A stretch of 64,000 nt of DNA from Elmis aenea (lineage: Eukaryota; Arthropoda; Insecta; Coleoptera; Elmidae): assembly GCA_947652605.1 (NCBI GenBank), contig OX393577.1, positions 30,755,466 through 30,819,465 on the forward strand, in the 5' to 3' direction. The position numbers and the translations under genes were made by a program. Shown here piece after piece: positions 47,748 through 61,593 of the stretch (the stretch's first letter is position 1; each line of letters starts with the position of its first letter). The notes beneath the pieces are model-generated. The model did no database searches. It saw only the letters and a program-made list of their open reading frames with translations, and was not told the DNA's origin.

Positions 47748-48003
47748 GCTTTGGTCGACAGTTCTCAACCGCCCGCGATCCTGAGCAGGCCGAGAGTCAT
47801 GTGACAATAACACGGAGTGCCCGCCATGTACCCCGGCATGGGGACAGTGTGTTTACTGTATATACTGTTACTAGTGGGTGCTGTGTGTGGAGCTAGAGAC
47901 AGATCGAGAAATTATGGAAATGCGTCCAGAACTTTGCAAAGTTCTAGAACTCGAGGATTTGTTTCTCCAAGCGAACGAGAATCAGAGTTTATTAAAGGAA
48001 AGA
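47748..48003 (+). other. exon with 5' UTR and first coding segment
   Basis: The acceptor AAGGTGTGTTTCAG ends at 47747 and the donor AAAGA|GTAAGT starts at 48004, bounding 256 nt. The first 78 nt are untranslated and clearly GC-richer than the surrounding AT-rich DNA. The acceptor implies at least one further upstream 5' UTR exon, which I could not locate. Confidence 0.65.
47826..48003 (+). CDS. first coding exon of a secreted or membrane protein
   Basis: Translation starts at the ATG at 47826 in a good context (CCCGCCATG). The 59 complete codons open MYPGMGTVCLLYILLLVGAV, a classic signal peptide with a short n-region and a hydrophobic core at about residues 8-20. A likely cleavage lies near CGA at residues 21-23. 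The mature start is Arg/Ser-rich (RDRSRNYGNASRT), carries an N-glycosylation sequon NAS at 32-34, and runs through FVSPSERESEFIKGK to a phase-1 donor. An earlier in-frame GTG at 47817 is not a likely start in a eukaryote. I do not recognise the protein. It enters the secretory pathway, and the next exon must begin with two bases completing a codon. No such exon was identified downstream to the window end, implying a large intron. This is the best-supported host gene segment in the window. Confidence 0.68.
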
Positions 48004-49943
48004 GTAAGTTTTTGATGGACATCAAGAAATATTTTTCTTATAATTTAATTATAATCTTAATGTTTTGTAGTTTAAAAACTTGCCATTGCTACTTTCTTTT
48101 GCACAGGAAGTAAAAGCTGCAGTATACTTCAGAAATCGGTATACAGCATCTCACTTCCTATTATTAATAGTTCTTTTTTTATTAGCCGTCAATCAACTTC
48201 TTTGCCCATGATAATTTGTCAACCCATTAATGGCAATTTTTTAACTACATGTGAACTTTCATAACTGAAAATGATGACATCGAATTGAATATTTTCGTAA
48301 ATAGATACAACATGTACACTTTCTAATTGGTTTTTTGCCAATTATTTGAGTAGTTGATGTTTCAAGGTTCACGTTATGGAAGTTCCATCATTAAAATGTT
48401 TTAAGGTTAATTTAGAACAAAAAAATGGTACCATACAAATAACCAACTTCGCAAAGTTAATCAATCTACATTACAAGCAGTTTAAGATCAAAAATGTACT
48501 ATGTAATTTTTGTATCATCAATCAAATGATACAGTCCAATATTTTAATAGCAATAGATTGAAGATATCCATGCACCATTGATTTAGAATTCTAGTCAATA
48601 TTAATTGGCGGTAACATCAAGAATATTCTGAAGGACATGTCAAGGTCGTTACAAAGAAAGCTCTAAATTATATGCTTGTCATAAACAGACAGATGTTATT
48701 AAGTATTAGTTGTTCTTGTTTTTCGTAAAGGTTTTGATTTCTGTACACTGTTCTCGAATGTGCCTTTGTAATCTAACCAAATTCCAGCTGTCATAAGTTC
48801 ATCATTCACCTATACCTAACGAATAGTTTCGTGTATTGCAATCATACATCTTGTTGCTACTTCGTGGACCGTGAAAATTTATTAGATAAACTTTAAAAAT
48901 GTCAGCTGTCAGTTAAGCATTCCCTTTGTTAACGTCTTACCAAAAGAAAAACTAAAGGTAAAACGTTCGGGATTAAATTCGCATTAAAATTAAATATGAC
49001 TGTTTTTATTAATAAATTCAAGACAATATTATGCGAAAAAAGTTATGAAATGTATAATGTATTTCGTAATTCATTATTTTATAACACCTGCACAATCCAA
49101 TTCAACGATAATATCAGGTTAGATTCGTTGTATCTTTCTAGAAAAATCAAATTAATTCAACATATCTATCATTAGTTTCTAATTATTCACCAGTTTTTAC
49201 AGTTTTATAACTAAAACATTTAGTGTGCAGTGTTATAATTTTATGCAGAAAACCCTTTGTGCCAATAACAAATTTACATGCTTGCCACATTTCATTTTGA
49301 ATTAAAAGATTTCTCTTGTGACTGTTCTGTACAGAAACTACAAGATTATAAGATAGTAAATATCAGATTATGTAATACAACGAAAAATTACGCATTCGTT
49401 TGCCTTATAATGGTGGTAATTTGCGCAGTGAATGTTTCATTCTAATTTAAAAAATATTATTTTTTACTGCTTATATTTAGTTGACGCACCATTATTAATA
49501 ATACACTTTCAGTTTTGACTAGTAGATCTAGCCAATGTTGCTCTACTAGTCAATACTTGTACTGGTCAGATTTTGATATACGACTGTGACATTATCCTCC
49601 AAATCACAAAACTTTAAAAGATGCAATACTGGCTAAATTTTGAATTGCAAACTTATTTTAAGGTGGTTTAGGTATAATATAATCAGTTCAAACTGATTTG
49701 GTTTGACTGACCCTACTTAAAAATATTGGCCAATCAGTGTATATTTTAAATTTTAATCGGCTTTGGGATAATCAGGGCTGGTCCTGGCGAATGGCGGCCA
49801 AATGCGGCCCTCGAGGTTTTAATGCTTTACAAAAATTTGAAAAACAAATAGGCCGTACACGTAACCCTGAAGACGGGTGAAGTGGGTTTTGACACACGGA
49901 CAAGGACTAACACTGCACCGGAATGTTTGGAATTTATACAATA
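48004..49943. other. probable intron, with a solo hAT-like end at 49773
   Basis: The DNA following the donor at 48004 is AT-rich with no recognised exon on the plus strand. CAGGGCTGGTCCTGGCGAAT at 49773 with GCGGCC-rich sequence behind it resembles a hAT element terminus, but no mate was found. Confidence 0.45.
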
Positions 49944-50520
49944 CAAGATGATTTACCCGGCGTTGCACGGGTGATTACAATTATTCTCTCTTATCAATCA
50001 CAGACTGCGAGCGCGGCCGAGACTCTTGTCTCTTCGTTAGTAGCAGATTTACTAATTACTTTTTTAATTTGAATAAGCCCAATAATTCCAAATCATACAC
50101 AAATGACATACTCTGATCAATCATCTTTTCATTTTCTTATAATTCCTTAAAAAATAACTATTTATTGCTTAAAAATTGAATAATAACTCAAATTTATTTT
50201 CTTTCGTCTTGTTTCAATTAAAAATGTCCTAATAAAAATAATACTTCATGTACATTTATTACTAATTGTATACAAAACAATCTTTACCTGTGAAATACAC
50301 CCCGCGCCGTATCGTGTTATGGCCAGGTATTTGTCGACGTAAGATCGAATCCCGTCCAAGTAATTTTTTTTTTTTTTTTAAATATGTGCTTGTACTTAAA
50401 GTTTGGCGTTAGATCTGCAAGGTTCTAAATAGTAACTGTGCAAAATTTGGTCCCGATCGGTCAACGGACCTAGGATTCTATAGCGAACAAACAAACACAC
50501 AAACAAGCTCTTTTATATAT
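49944..50520 (-). mobile_element. Helitron-like non-autonomous element, tandem copy 1
   Basis: Read on the minus strand, the element opens near TATATAAAAGAGCTTGTTTG and closes with a hairpin region CCCGTGCAACGCCGGG followed by TAAATCATCTTG. This is the layout of insect Helitron-like elements: TATATAAAAG start, palindromic CCGGG block near the 3' end, no TIR. It contains about 70 bp near 49985-50056 (with GCGAGCGCGGCCGAGAC) that copy 2 lacks. No protein is encoded. Confidence 0.6.
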
Positions 50521-50527
50521 CTACCTA

Positions 50528-51030
50528 CAAGATGATTTACCCGGCGTTGCACGGGCGATTACAATTTTAATTACTTTTTTAACTTGAATAAGCCCAATAA
50601 TTCCAAATCATACACAAATGACATACTCTGATCAATCATCTTTTCATTTTCTTATAATTCCTTAAAAAAAAACTATTTATTGCTTAAAAATTGAATAATA
50701 ACTCAAATTTATTTTCTTTCGTCTTGTTTCAATTAAAAATGTACTAATAAAAATAATACTTCAGGTACATTTATTGCTAATTGTATACAATACAATCTTT
50801 ACTTGTGAAATACACCGCGCCGTATCGTGTTATGGCCAGGTATTTGTCGACGTAAGATCGAATCCCGTCCAAGTAATTTTTTTTTTTTTTTTAAATATGT
50901 GCTTGTACTTAAAGTTTGGCGTTATATCTGCAAGGTCCTAAATAGTAACTGTGCAAAATTTGGTCCCGATCGGTCAACGGACCTAGGATTCTATAGCGAA
51001 CAAACAAACAAACAAACAAGCCCTTTTATG
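50528..51030 (-). mobile_element. Helitron-like non-autonomous element, tandem copy 2
   Basis: This copy is nearly identical to copy 1 over about 500 bp, including the run of T near 50880 and the AACAAACAAACAAACAAG stretch. It lacks the 70-bp segment of copy 1. Head-to-tail placement with only a few bases between copies (50521-50527) is typical of Helitron tandem arrays. The open frame at 50827-51039 is not a gene. Confidence 0.6.
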
Positions 51031-51075
51031 TATATATAGATATAGATATATAGATATAGATACATAAGATATGAT
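51028..51075. repeat. GATA/TATAGA microsatellite next to the Helitron-like array
   Basis: Degenerate TATAGATA units lie directly at the 5' side of the minus-strand elements. Several Helitron-like families (DINE-1/Helentron types) end in or abut microsatellites, which this may illustrate. Confidence 0.65.
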
Positions 51076-54000
51076 AGATTAAAGTTGAAAATGAGGTTTT
51101 CTTATTTGGAAATTTATAAATCTGATGCCAATATTCAAAAATAATAATTGTACACTTATTAGGTATAGTTAGGTACATCTCAATAATTATTAAAGAAATA
51201 TATTTACGATTACTTTAATATTACAATATATGATAAGGCCTCATTAACAATCTTATTATTAATTTAATTAATTTAATACTAATAACCTGTAGTTATTGGT
51301 AATATTTCTAGTATAGTATAGAGAACGAAATCGTTAAAATTCAGCAAATTAGGCAGCTCTTCTGGTTATACATTTTAACCGAAGTAATAAAACTTCTATG
51401 GGGCAATCAGAAATAATTGTTGGGATATTACTGTTTAATAAAAGCCAGTCTTAAGCCCTTAAAAGGCCGTACTCTACGATGGGTACGAAGATATGAACAT
51501 TTTATTGCATACCACGGCAGTCTTAAAACGACTATCATAAAACTCAAAACTATTACATTTAAAATTATTGTTAAAAATAGATAGCCCTTGTTTTTCTAAC
51601 GACCTTGCTGTTAATATTTTAACATCATATATAAATTCAGTTTATTTATTATCTTAGCGACTAGAGCATTAATTTTCAAAGATTAAGTATATGCATTAAA
51701 ATCAACACTAAATTTTATTATGGCCATCTTTTCAGTCAGAATTCCGCAAAAGGACACGTAACCAACAGTTTTTGTCTTTTAATGAATTATTACATTTTAA
51801 AAATCTTAAGTAACTGATACTTAAAACATATGTCAAATACATTTGGCAATTGCTCGATTTGAATGTTTACTTTTATTTGCATTATTCATGATTCTTGAAA
51901 TTTTTCCCACGACATGTTTAACAAAACAAAAATTTCGAAGACCTGATTAGCAATACTGATTAGAAAATTATGCAAACTTGTAGAAAAGGTCGTTTTGCTA
52001 ATGGTTTATTATTGTAGATCTAATTTGGATGTTATATTAAAAATTTTAATAGCATAAAAATCTTAAAGAGATTAAATAAACTTCGATATATAATTTGATG
52101 GGTGTTGGGAAGTTTGATGTGACCAAATATTCTATTTGATTTTTTAAATCGTAAATATTCTACAGACAAAAACATGCAAATGCGACAATATTGTTTTGTA
52201 AATTTTATTCAACATTACACTCCTATCCTTTGTTGTATACATTTACGCTCGCTTAAATTTTCGTGTAACATTTCTGCCAAGTTAGATTTAACAAACGCAT
52301 TTTACACTTTATGAACGTATAATACAATGTGACAAGGTTTTATGTACTGAATACTTTTTATGTAATAAGCCTTGCACTAAATTGGCCTGTGGGAGGAAAT
52401 GTTGGCTAAAATTTATTGTTGATTGCAGCTGTTTTTTGTAGAGTGCGTTTTCTTTAAAAAGAATTGAACTTTTTATGGTCTTCCGCTAACTAGCATACGT
52501 TTCCTATTGTCCTGCCTTTTTTTTTGGTTTTATAAATCTTTGTTTGGAATTATTATCTTGAATGTTATAATACGTTTTAACATTTGTGTTTGCTGTATAT
52601 ACGATAGATAATATTACTTACCTTAGGAACTTTATAAACTCTGCTCCAAACACTTGTTGCGTTGTACCTCGTTCAGTTCTCTAAATTGCCTCTCGCCGCA
52701 CTGTCGGTGAAACGACCTAAATTGGTCAAAGTGGTGAACGGAACAACGAATTCTTGAAATGCTTCTCTGTTAGTGCAGTTGAAATGCCAATTTGTTGATG
52801 TAACCTAAATTTTTGAGTTGCCGCATGAGCACTAAATATAAATTAATTAGATTTATATGAATAAATAACTGCGTCTGCGATTTTCTTTTTACTATAAGAA
52901 GAAAAGTAATGTTGCAACACCCAAAATAAAATGTTAGGCACGCCACTGTAGAGTATCCATCCTTTCCGAAAGAAAATGTTGTTTATAATATACTTTTGAT
53001 GAACTGTAATTAATTTTATAGTTATTTTTCTTTTTCGTTATACATTATTAACTCCATATTGAATAGGTTCATATGCTACCACTATATATTATCCATCTCT
53101 GTATGAACCCAGACGACTTGATCCTGATTAATGATGTGTGCAGACCTCATGGCGTTAGCCTTTTGTTTTTCAAGACTGCTACATACGTAACCTTCTTGTT
53201 ATTTGTTGTAAATGCATATATGTATTTGCTAGCCATTAACTACATCTCTCTCATCTCTCATAGGGTATCATAATAATTTTTACACTTAACCAATGAATTA
53301 AAATATTTTCTTCCTGTTATTGTTAAACATGACTACATAAACACTCTGTTATGAAAATGGCGGTGTAAAAAAGCTGATGCAAACTTTCTGGTAGAGTCTA
53401 ACGGTCAAATTAGCCTTGGAAGTTTTGTAACCGTTGATCTAAACTAATAGTCATCATTAAGACAGAGAATAGTTAGCTAACAACTTGTTTGGTCGTTTCC
53501 AATTTAAATAATCAAACAATTAACAGGTAACTTTTAAATTTTATCCAAATAAGTAAATTATTTTAAGACGATACAGGCTGTTCCATTAATGATTTAAAAA
53601 AATTCGTAGCGTTATTTTCAGATAAATAAAAAGTTTAAAACGACTGTTAAGACTCTTAACTGGTGCTTAACCTTGTGAGACGATGTCAATATTAATATGT
53701 AAACACAAAAAACTGTAAACAGAAAGGTTCTGCATTTGCCAAAAACACTTTAATAATTGATATATTTTCGGCAAAAGTTTTTAAAATACAATCATTAAAA
53801 AAAAACATGAATATGAAATTGATTATATTGCTTTATATGCTCTTTAAGAATACACTACATTTCTTATGTAAATATAAATTTTCAGCCAATTTATTATATT
53901 ATTACCGATTTTATTTGAGTAACTTTCAAAATTAAATATCGGTATTCAAATTCATTTATTTGTATGCATGATGGCATTTCATTTGAGTTACTGATTTAGC

Positions 54001-57000
54001 AATGTCTTATTTTAATGTTAAAAAGATGAGCATTACTGCATTATGCGTTCATAATAACTTTGCAATTAATCGATTTTAAAGTCACTTGTAATATACAACT
54101 GCCGCTGCTATTATAATAAAATAAATTGCTTCTTTATATTCCTAGTTGTGGGAAAATTCGTCGCCACTATGCATACTTTACCTCGAACATCATAAACCAA
54201 CATAAAATATATTACATCATTTAACTGAATTAATCGCTTATTATTTATAAGCTGTGCGTTTGTTTATTTTATTTTTGAGCAGTAGCTATACTGCATATAA
54301 TATTTGTATTTATTAACAGTTGTTTACATTTAATTTTGATCCTGTAACAAGTAAACTGTAGGGCATTTAACGATTAAATGTTATTATTGATATAAAATCT
54401 TTAAATTTGGTTTTTTGGATACAAAAAAAAACTGTAAGCGCAGATTTATTCATGATTTTGGTAGTTTTCATTTTATGTTGTTAAAAGTTACATGTAATAT
54501 TTGAGCAGGTAAATGATATAATCCTTACAAAACATTTTCTAATAATCCAAAAATTATTCTATTGTTTTTTTTTGTCCAATCAATATCCATAAGGCTTATA
54601 ACTAATAAAACCTTTTCGGTTGATGATTAATCGTGTGTAAAAAACGTGTATAATATATGCTAAATATCCACTGACTATGTACACAATTTAAACACGTTCA
54701 CGATCAACAGCTGAAATGTTTTCTTGGAATTCTTGAGCAAGAGCTCTAACTTAAAAGTCAAACACCATTAATGAAAAATTTAAGCCCGTTGTTTGAAAAT
54801 TCCTTACGAAGTATTTCTTTTCAAATATTGATGAACCTGATTGTTTATAGACTTGTTCCAATATTTGACAAACGTGGTTTCATATATTTTTGTGTATACA
54901 GTTGGTGCACGAATGTTTTTCAACTTTATTTACAGTCGATGTACGATTTGTTCGTTCCTAATTATTAGCGTATTTAAACAAATATTTAAACGAGCATGTT
55001 GTAAAAACAGTCATACGTAATGTGCAAATAGCTCTAATAATAACCCTGGTTTTTATTTAACTAAAAGTACTATACCGCCCCGGGCAAATTATTATAAAAT
55101 TAGCATCGTCATACAACGCTTAAACTCGGTAACATGAAAGTACTTTAACACAACAAAAGAATTCTGATAATAATATAGTTAATTACTAATACAATGCATA
55201 TTTTTACGGCTAATAAAACCTGCTAGTTTATAAACCATATTGTTGGCACGTAGGACGTACAAAAACAAATTAAAAGTATTCAATTTCTAAGGACGTTAAC
55301 GATCATTTAACGGACACTGCCGATGGAAAAACCGAAATAAATAGATTATAGCGAATGGGAGATCAAAAACAGAATCCTAAATTTAGGATATTTACCTGTC
55401 AATTTTTTTTTATATACATTTGCGCCTAAATTTTTACCGTAAGAAGCTGCAAAAATCTAGTTTTTCGGAATCATAAAGATGACAAAATGTTAACATTTGG
55501 GATCAAATTTCCGTTTCCTGTTTAACAAACATAAAAATATCGTCGCATACAACATCTTCGTCTAAGTCTAAGTACTCAATTAACAAGATTCTTAAAAATT
55601 GCAAAACTCTTTTGATAAAAAATTAAATGTGTTTATTTAAAATAATATTTTGACGTATGTACAATGTGCATAGTTAAAATAATTGTGAAATCGAAAATTG
55701 TACAGTTTCACTCCCGTTTGCCTCAACTTGTTGGACTATTTACCGATTGGTACGTTTTTCTTTAATCAAATTCTACTTCCTTTATTTTGCTACAGGAATA
55801 ATTTAAAAATACTATAAAGTTAAATTACGATAATAATTTTTAATCAAGAGTTAAAAGTTAAAATGTATCTCGAAGATGTTAAGTAGCTTTAAATTCGCGA
55901 CATATTGAGAAGTTACTCTTTTTTTAATGTCACGTATGCCTTTAACTGTAACAAAAGTATTATTAGTTCAGTCTACATTTTCAATTGAACTAACGGCTGA
56001 AGATACACACTAAGTATGAGGGAAAAAACGTCACATGCGACAGTTTCATTAAAATTAAACTCACGCACGGCTGTTAACAATCTTTAGTCTTCACACGTCC
56101 CGTCTTGTACAATGCAATTACGAACATTATTGGCGCTTAGTAAACCTCTTTTACATTTTATTGATTAGTTAATTTAGAATCTTTCGTGGAATATCACGTA
56201 AACGTGCTCGAGGAATCATTCTAATGTTGTTTCAACTAGCGAAACATAACAAATAGCTCGATTACCTTTTCACTTGTACATGTGAGTTTGGCATGAAACG
56301 GTTTCCCATGATGCCATTATCGTTCTTAACTTTATGTGTTGCTGAAAGTTCACGACATTGTCAGTTTAAACTCATAGCAACTTGTCTACCATCGACTCAA
56401 TCAAAATGGGCGGGAACATTTTAGACGTTGAATTTTTAAGTTGGCTTTTGTTATCTTTATTCCGCGACAATTCTTAACTACTTAGTTGATAGACGAATTG
56501 TTCGTATACAGGCATGAAATGAGTTTTTGACAAGGTCAGTTGAGAGTGTAGCTGAGACAGGCAATTTGTAATCACACTTAACTTTTAAGTTAATTTTTTA
56601 TACTCGACAATAACGCGTTATTTTATGAGTCTTTACGAGGTAAGAATTGTATTGTTCCTAAATGGTTTTAGTAAGTTTAACGTAGCGCTTCTCCCTGATC
56701 GGTAATTAACAAAACGCCTTTTGAAATGCATTTGTGGTTTTATCGAGACAAAAAGTTGTTTTCACTTGATACAGTGAGTACAAAACACAAATGGAGTCGT
56801 TGAAACTTAAGTAAGCGTGAAATTTCAATCACGTTTTCTGTTATTTTTAGGTCATTGTTATTTTTTGGCAAATAATAACATTGCCTAATTTGTGTTGTAT
56901 TCTAGAATTAGTAATGTCTCGATAAAATGTGCAATATTTACGTATGTTAGCATTTATATCGATATCGCCAAAATATTGAGAAGTAAATACGAAACAATTT

Positions 57001-60000
57001 CAGAAAAGTTTATCGCTTTTTAACCTTAATATATGTACTCATATTTACGACGCCCCTTCAGTACAATCTCATTCAATATATCTCACTCGCACTTATTACA
57101 AAACTAATTAGTTGTCTTATGCACTTGCACCGTGATGAAGATAATATCACATTCTTCTTCGCTTCATTTGTACCAGTACAAAGGAACTAATCAACTCCAT
57201 ATTGCAAGTCACCATCCAATCATATTTTAATGTTTCTTTTGTTATTTATTATATGATTCCTTATTCTTTCGCATCATCGGCTAACTTATTATTACTTTGT
57301 TTTTATTTTTTATCTCGATGTATTATTCATCATCTTTCCAGCACAGGTATATAATGGCTAAACATTTTATATGGGTAGCGAGACTCAAAAAAAAAAAACT
57401 CCCGCCAAAGTATACCATATTGTATTCTTGCATGCCATCTGTTAATTAATTAGATGTAAAATGTGTTGTTATGTTATAACAATAAAACGATCTTGCTTCT
57501 ACAAATTTATAACGCCTTTGCGTATAATTAACAACGTGTAGAAAATAAACTAGCAGCAATAATAAAATCGTGCAGTTTGTTTAAATTAATATCAAGTAAT
57601 ACTGTTCCCAGTTTAATTAAGAATAACCGCTTCAAAAATACGTAGGTAATTTTTTTCAATCCACATCGTAGTTGCTTAAAACGAATATTAAGAAAATACA
57701 AATATTTTAAGTCAATCTACATTTTTTAAATACACTTCTCAAAAAATGAAAACTATTTACATTCGGATGTAATACCTATGATTTGGACAAGAAAATGATT
57801 TTTGTATTTGTATAGATATAAAAAAATTATATTTCACGAACAACATTTTTCTGTTTTTAATGCAAAAGTAGGGTTTAGAATGTATAAGAATTTTCTCTAA
57901 AAAATTCTTCGTAGTAGAAAAATATAAAAATTTTAATTAGTTCTAAATTTAATAACGTTATATTTATTACCGCTTTTAATTTATAGTATTTTTATCGTTG
58001 GTTAGAAGTTAAAAATAAATATTTACGACGTCTTAACTCCTGCATAATTTTTATGAGACTAGTTATGAGCTTTAAGAAGATGATAATAAATTTGCAGTAT
58101 TACTAACTGCAATATATTTTCCTACCAAACCAACTATCCACAGTTGTGCAAGATCCAACTCTTACATACCTCAAAGACTCAAAGTGCCTCGGCTTTCTAT
58201 CGTCTTCTTCAAGTATTATTTGTAATATCGATACACGATACTAGTCAAATATGAAGTCAGTACTTTAAACAAAATGTTGTATCTTTGGAATTATGCCTTA
58301 TTACATGCTGCTCTTGCACCCCAAATTCTCAAGCTTAACAGTGTATTAAAGGGACCTAAGCACATTAAACTCTTAAACTACTGTTTAAAAAAAATTATCA
58401 GTATTATTAGGTAAAATCTATTGTTAAGAATGTTTAAATAATTCAAAAAAAAATGGCGCTAAGAAGAGTATATAATTAACATGAAAAAGTGAACCTATTA
58501 GATTCTGATGATGTTTTTGAAAAAGATTTAAGTACAAATTAATTAGACAACTTAAGATCTCGTTCCAAGGTTCGTTATAACAAGCCAGCCTACATGCAGA
58601 CTAAGTAATTATAAATAAATATGTGATAATGTGCATATAACCTTATAAAGTAAATTTAATATATTGTTTGTATGCGTCATGATTTTATATTATGTAACTG
58701 TGACTATTAAAACGGGCTTGGTTTCAGCTATGTAGGTATGCAAAACGATTTTATAATCCAAAATAAAACATTTATTTTCCTGTGCATGATTTGCAATACA
58801 TTCAAGTTGTTTTAAGCCGCCAATTAGCGAGTGATATTACATAATGACTTGAAGAAAGCACTACTTTTCACGCTGTTTTCTTATTATGTAATATTTATTC
58901 AATGCATACCTACTTATTGAGAACTCTCTGCTTAAACAATTATTGCATATTTTGTGTAAATCATTATAGCTAAATTCAAATAATACAAACTATTTCTTAA
59001 ATGCTATATCATTAGCACTGTAAAATTTTAAGTTAATTCATCTGTAACAAATTAATAACAATTTAAAGGCAAAATATGTGCCCTAATGTACATATAGGAA
59101 TCCCGGCAAGCAGTAAAGTTACAGTAAATGTAATGTAATCGGTTTTTATATTTTCACTAACATTTAAATGCCGATTTAAATTACGCCGCATTTCAAAGAT
59201 ATAAGAGCATACTGCGATTTTACAACCATTGCTAACATATAATACTCCAAAACCCCGGTGTTACTTGAAAGGGTTTCAGGAGGTACGCGGTTGACTTTTT
59301 TTCCTATAATGTTTGATTGATCTTCAAGTGGAAAAAAAACTATTTAATAAAGTCAACAAAAAAAAGTGGAGTTAATTGCTCATTTCCCGAATTATTTTTG
59401 TCCTGTGTGGATTACGTCAGTAACATCTATGTCTCTAAAGGTGTACGCCCAGATAGTGAGTTTAAGTAACACTGCTCTAAAAACATGTAATATGGGCCAA
59501 AATATCATAACTGAGGACTATAAACGTTATCTTTTTCGAGATATGTGATTTTCAACGCTTTGCGTAAAGTGTTTCTAAACATCTTCATTTTTTCAGTTTC
59601 CCTGCAACATAAAAGTCAGTTTCTTTACATTTTTTGTTGGTCTTATGTTCATATACAACAACTTTCTGTTTGATAACTTTGGTAAAAATAATATAAGAAC
59701 TGTTTTAGTTTACAGACCTTAAATACTGTAATTTTCCATAAGTTGACACCATTATAAAGTTCGAAAAAGATGAGAGGATATGTTAGGTGATTAATGTATT
59801 AGTCACAATATTATTGATGTTTAATGTTATTCTTGAGAGCAAAATGCAGATTCTAACAAAATTATACTTTAAATATTAATCCAGAACTGGCTGACCGTAA
59901 ATTTAATAGGAGTATAATAGATGAATGTCCTTCATCAAATCAGCAGCTTCTTATTTAATATCCAAAACCTTCGCTAATTCCTTGTATAAATTAGAATTTA

Positions 60001-61593
60001 TGTAATGAATGTTCTTTTAAGTGTTTTCAAGTGTTTACGAAAAGTATGTGCAACCTTTAATAAAAGTCAGCGTTTTAATAAAAAACCAAAAATCATCTTC
60101 GGTATTACAATAAATTTATTATACTCATCTGGTCCAAATCTAGGAACGGTTTTAGATGATTGCAATATGTAACAAAAAAAGTCACCGACAAAAATAAACC
60201 ATTGGTGGGCTGATGGTGTATCATCCTTACACCTTTTAAATGATGATTGGTAAAACCGTAATTAGAAATCATAATATAATTTCAAAAATTAACTTGTTAG
60301 CTTGGGAAGATAGTAAGAGTGCAACATCCCAAATAACACAAACGGTGCTTGTTTGTAATCATTATTCATGCTATAATCAATTACATTTGTGGTTTCAGTG
60401 CAAATCGGTTTAACTATAAAAAAACTTTGATCATTTTTGTTTTTGTTGCTGCTTTGTTTCAACCCATTAATTCATCTGCAATAATGTTTTTCGCAGATCT
60501 ACAAATGCACTTACAAAATAATGTTCCTTCCAACTTAAATTGACACGTGCTTTATGTATACATTCAGCAATTGTAGTTTTGTGATTTTCTTTAAATGCTT
60601 TTTTAAATAACTTTGCATCTAGCATGTCGCAGTTGTTTTTATGATTTTTTGAATACTTTTTGTTTTATTTGGTTACTCAATCCGTCTTACAAAATTAATT
60701 TGTAGTAAAGGTACCTAAAATAATAAATGAAGCGTTAAACATTTATCTGATAATGTTTTTTTTCGCCTGAGATATTAATGCATTGTGATTGACTTTTCGA
60801 TGCACTTAAAATCATTTTCAGTTACTGATACGGTTGTTTAATGCATATTAAAGCTTTTGAGATAGAGAGTGAGATTCCATCCAGAAAAGGCAGTTGTTGC
60901 CGGCGCCACAGACTCGTTTATAACGGGAGTCATATCACTCACTCACCCCACCGCACACCCTCATCGTACCATTCCATGGTAACCTTCCATACCTGTACAT
61001 TACCGCACAAGCCAGGTATTTTATACATAACAAAAGACGTTTTACCTTAGTTTTCTACGCAAAATGTGTGACTTGGTATTGTCGGTAATGCTACAAGACA
61101 AAGAATTATTTTCTAGTACTTGCTTTTCTAACAAACCATCTTGAAGTCGCTTAATTTGTGTAGTCTTTAAAATACAATGTTATATTTTCTGCTTTTCCAT
61201 GTTGTTTTACGCTATAAAATAGTCACGAATACTTCGACTCTCGAGTTCAAGGCGGGTTGTTACCGTATGTGCATTCATGTCCGATGCCCTTTACTTTTTA
61301 TTAGATCAATTCGTAGTGGATCGCATTTTCGGTGCATTACAAACCGTATCAATGCTAAAAATGTCTAATAATTGTCATAACAGGACATTATACTTAAACA
61401 AAAATCATTCATTGATCACCAATGATAATGATTTACAGAAATAATAGCTTAGACCACTTAAATCCTTACAAAGTTCCTTAAAATTGAAATTTCACTAGGA
61501 CAAAACTTTAATTCAGACCAATATGGGTTTGATAAAGAATTTATTACAACTTTGTGTTGCATTCTTTATTTTTTATTTATTTGACAATTTAAA
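51076..61593. other. 10 kb of AT-rich DNA with few recognisable features
   Basis: Apart from one weak minus-strand exon candidate (52622-52740), a solo hAT-like end (reverse-complement CAGTGGCGTGCC, ending 52948) and a solo TACAGGCTGTTCC end at 53572, nothing was recognised. A GC-richer patch at 60880-61010 has open frames on both strands and a GTGAGT donor-like site on the minus strand, but no clear exon. Likely intron or intergenic DNA. Confidence 0.45.
52622..52740 (-). other. candidate non-coding exon (minus strand)
   Basis: A GC-richer patch ends, on the minus strand, at a consensus donor (CCTAAG|GTAAGT, GT at 52621-52620). No frame is open through the whole patch. One frame, beginning CGERQFRELNEVQRNK, is open for about 25 codons before a stop. 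If real it is a 5' UTR exon or first exon; the upstream boundary is a guess. Confidence 0.2.

Noticed and set aside
50827..51039. 70-codon open frame with a poly-F run
   Set aside because: It lies inside the Helitron-like copy 2 and reads through its T-run; the non-autonomous element encodes no protein.
53073..53273. 66-codon frame reading MNPDDLILINDVCRP near its start
   Set aside because: No splice context, and the second half is a T-rich hydrophobic run typical of random frames.
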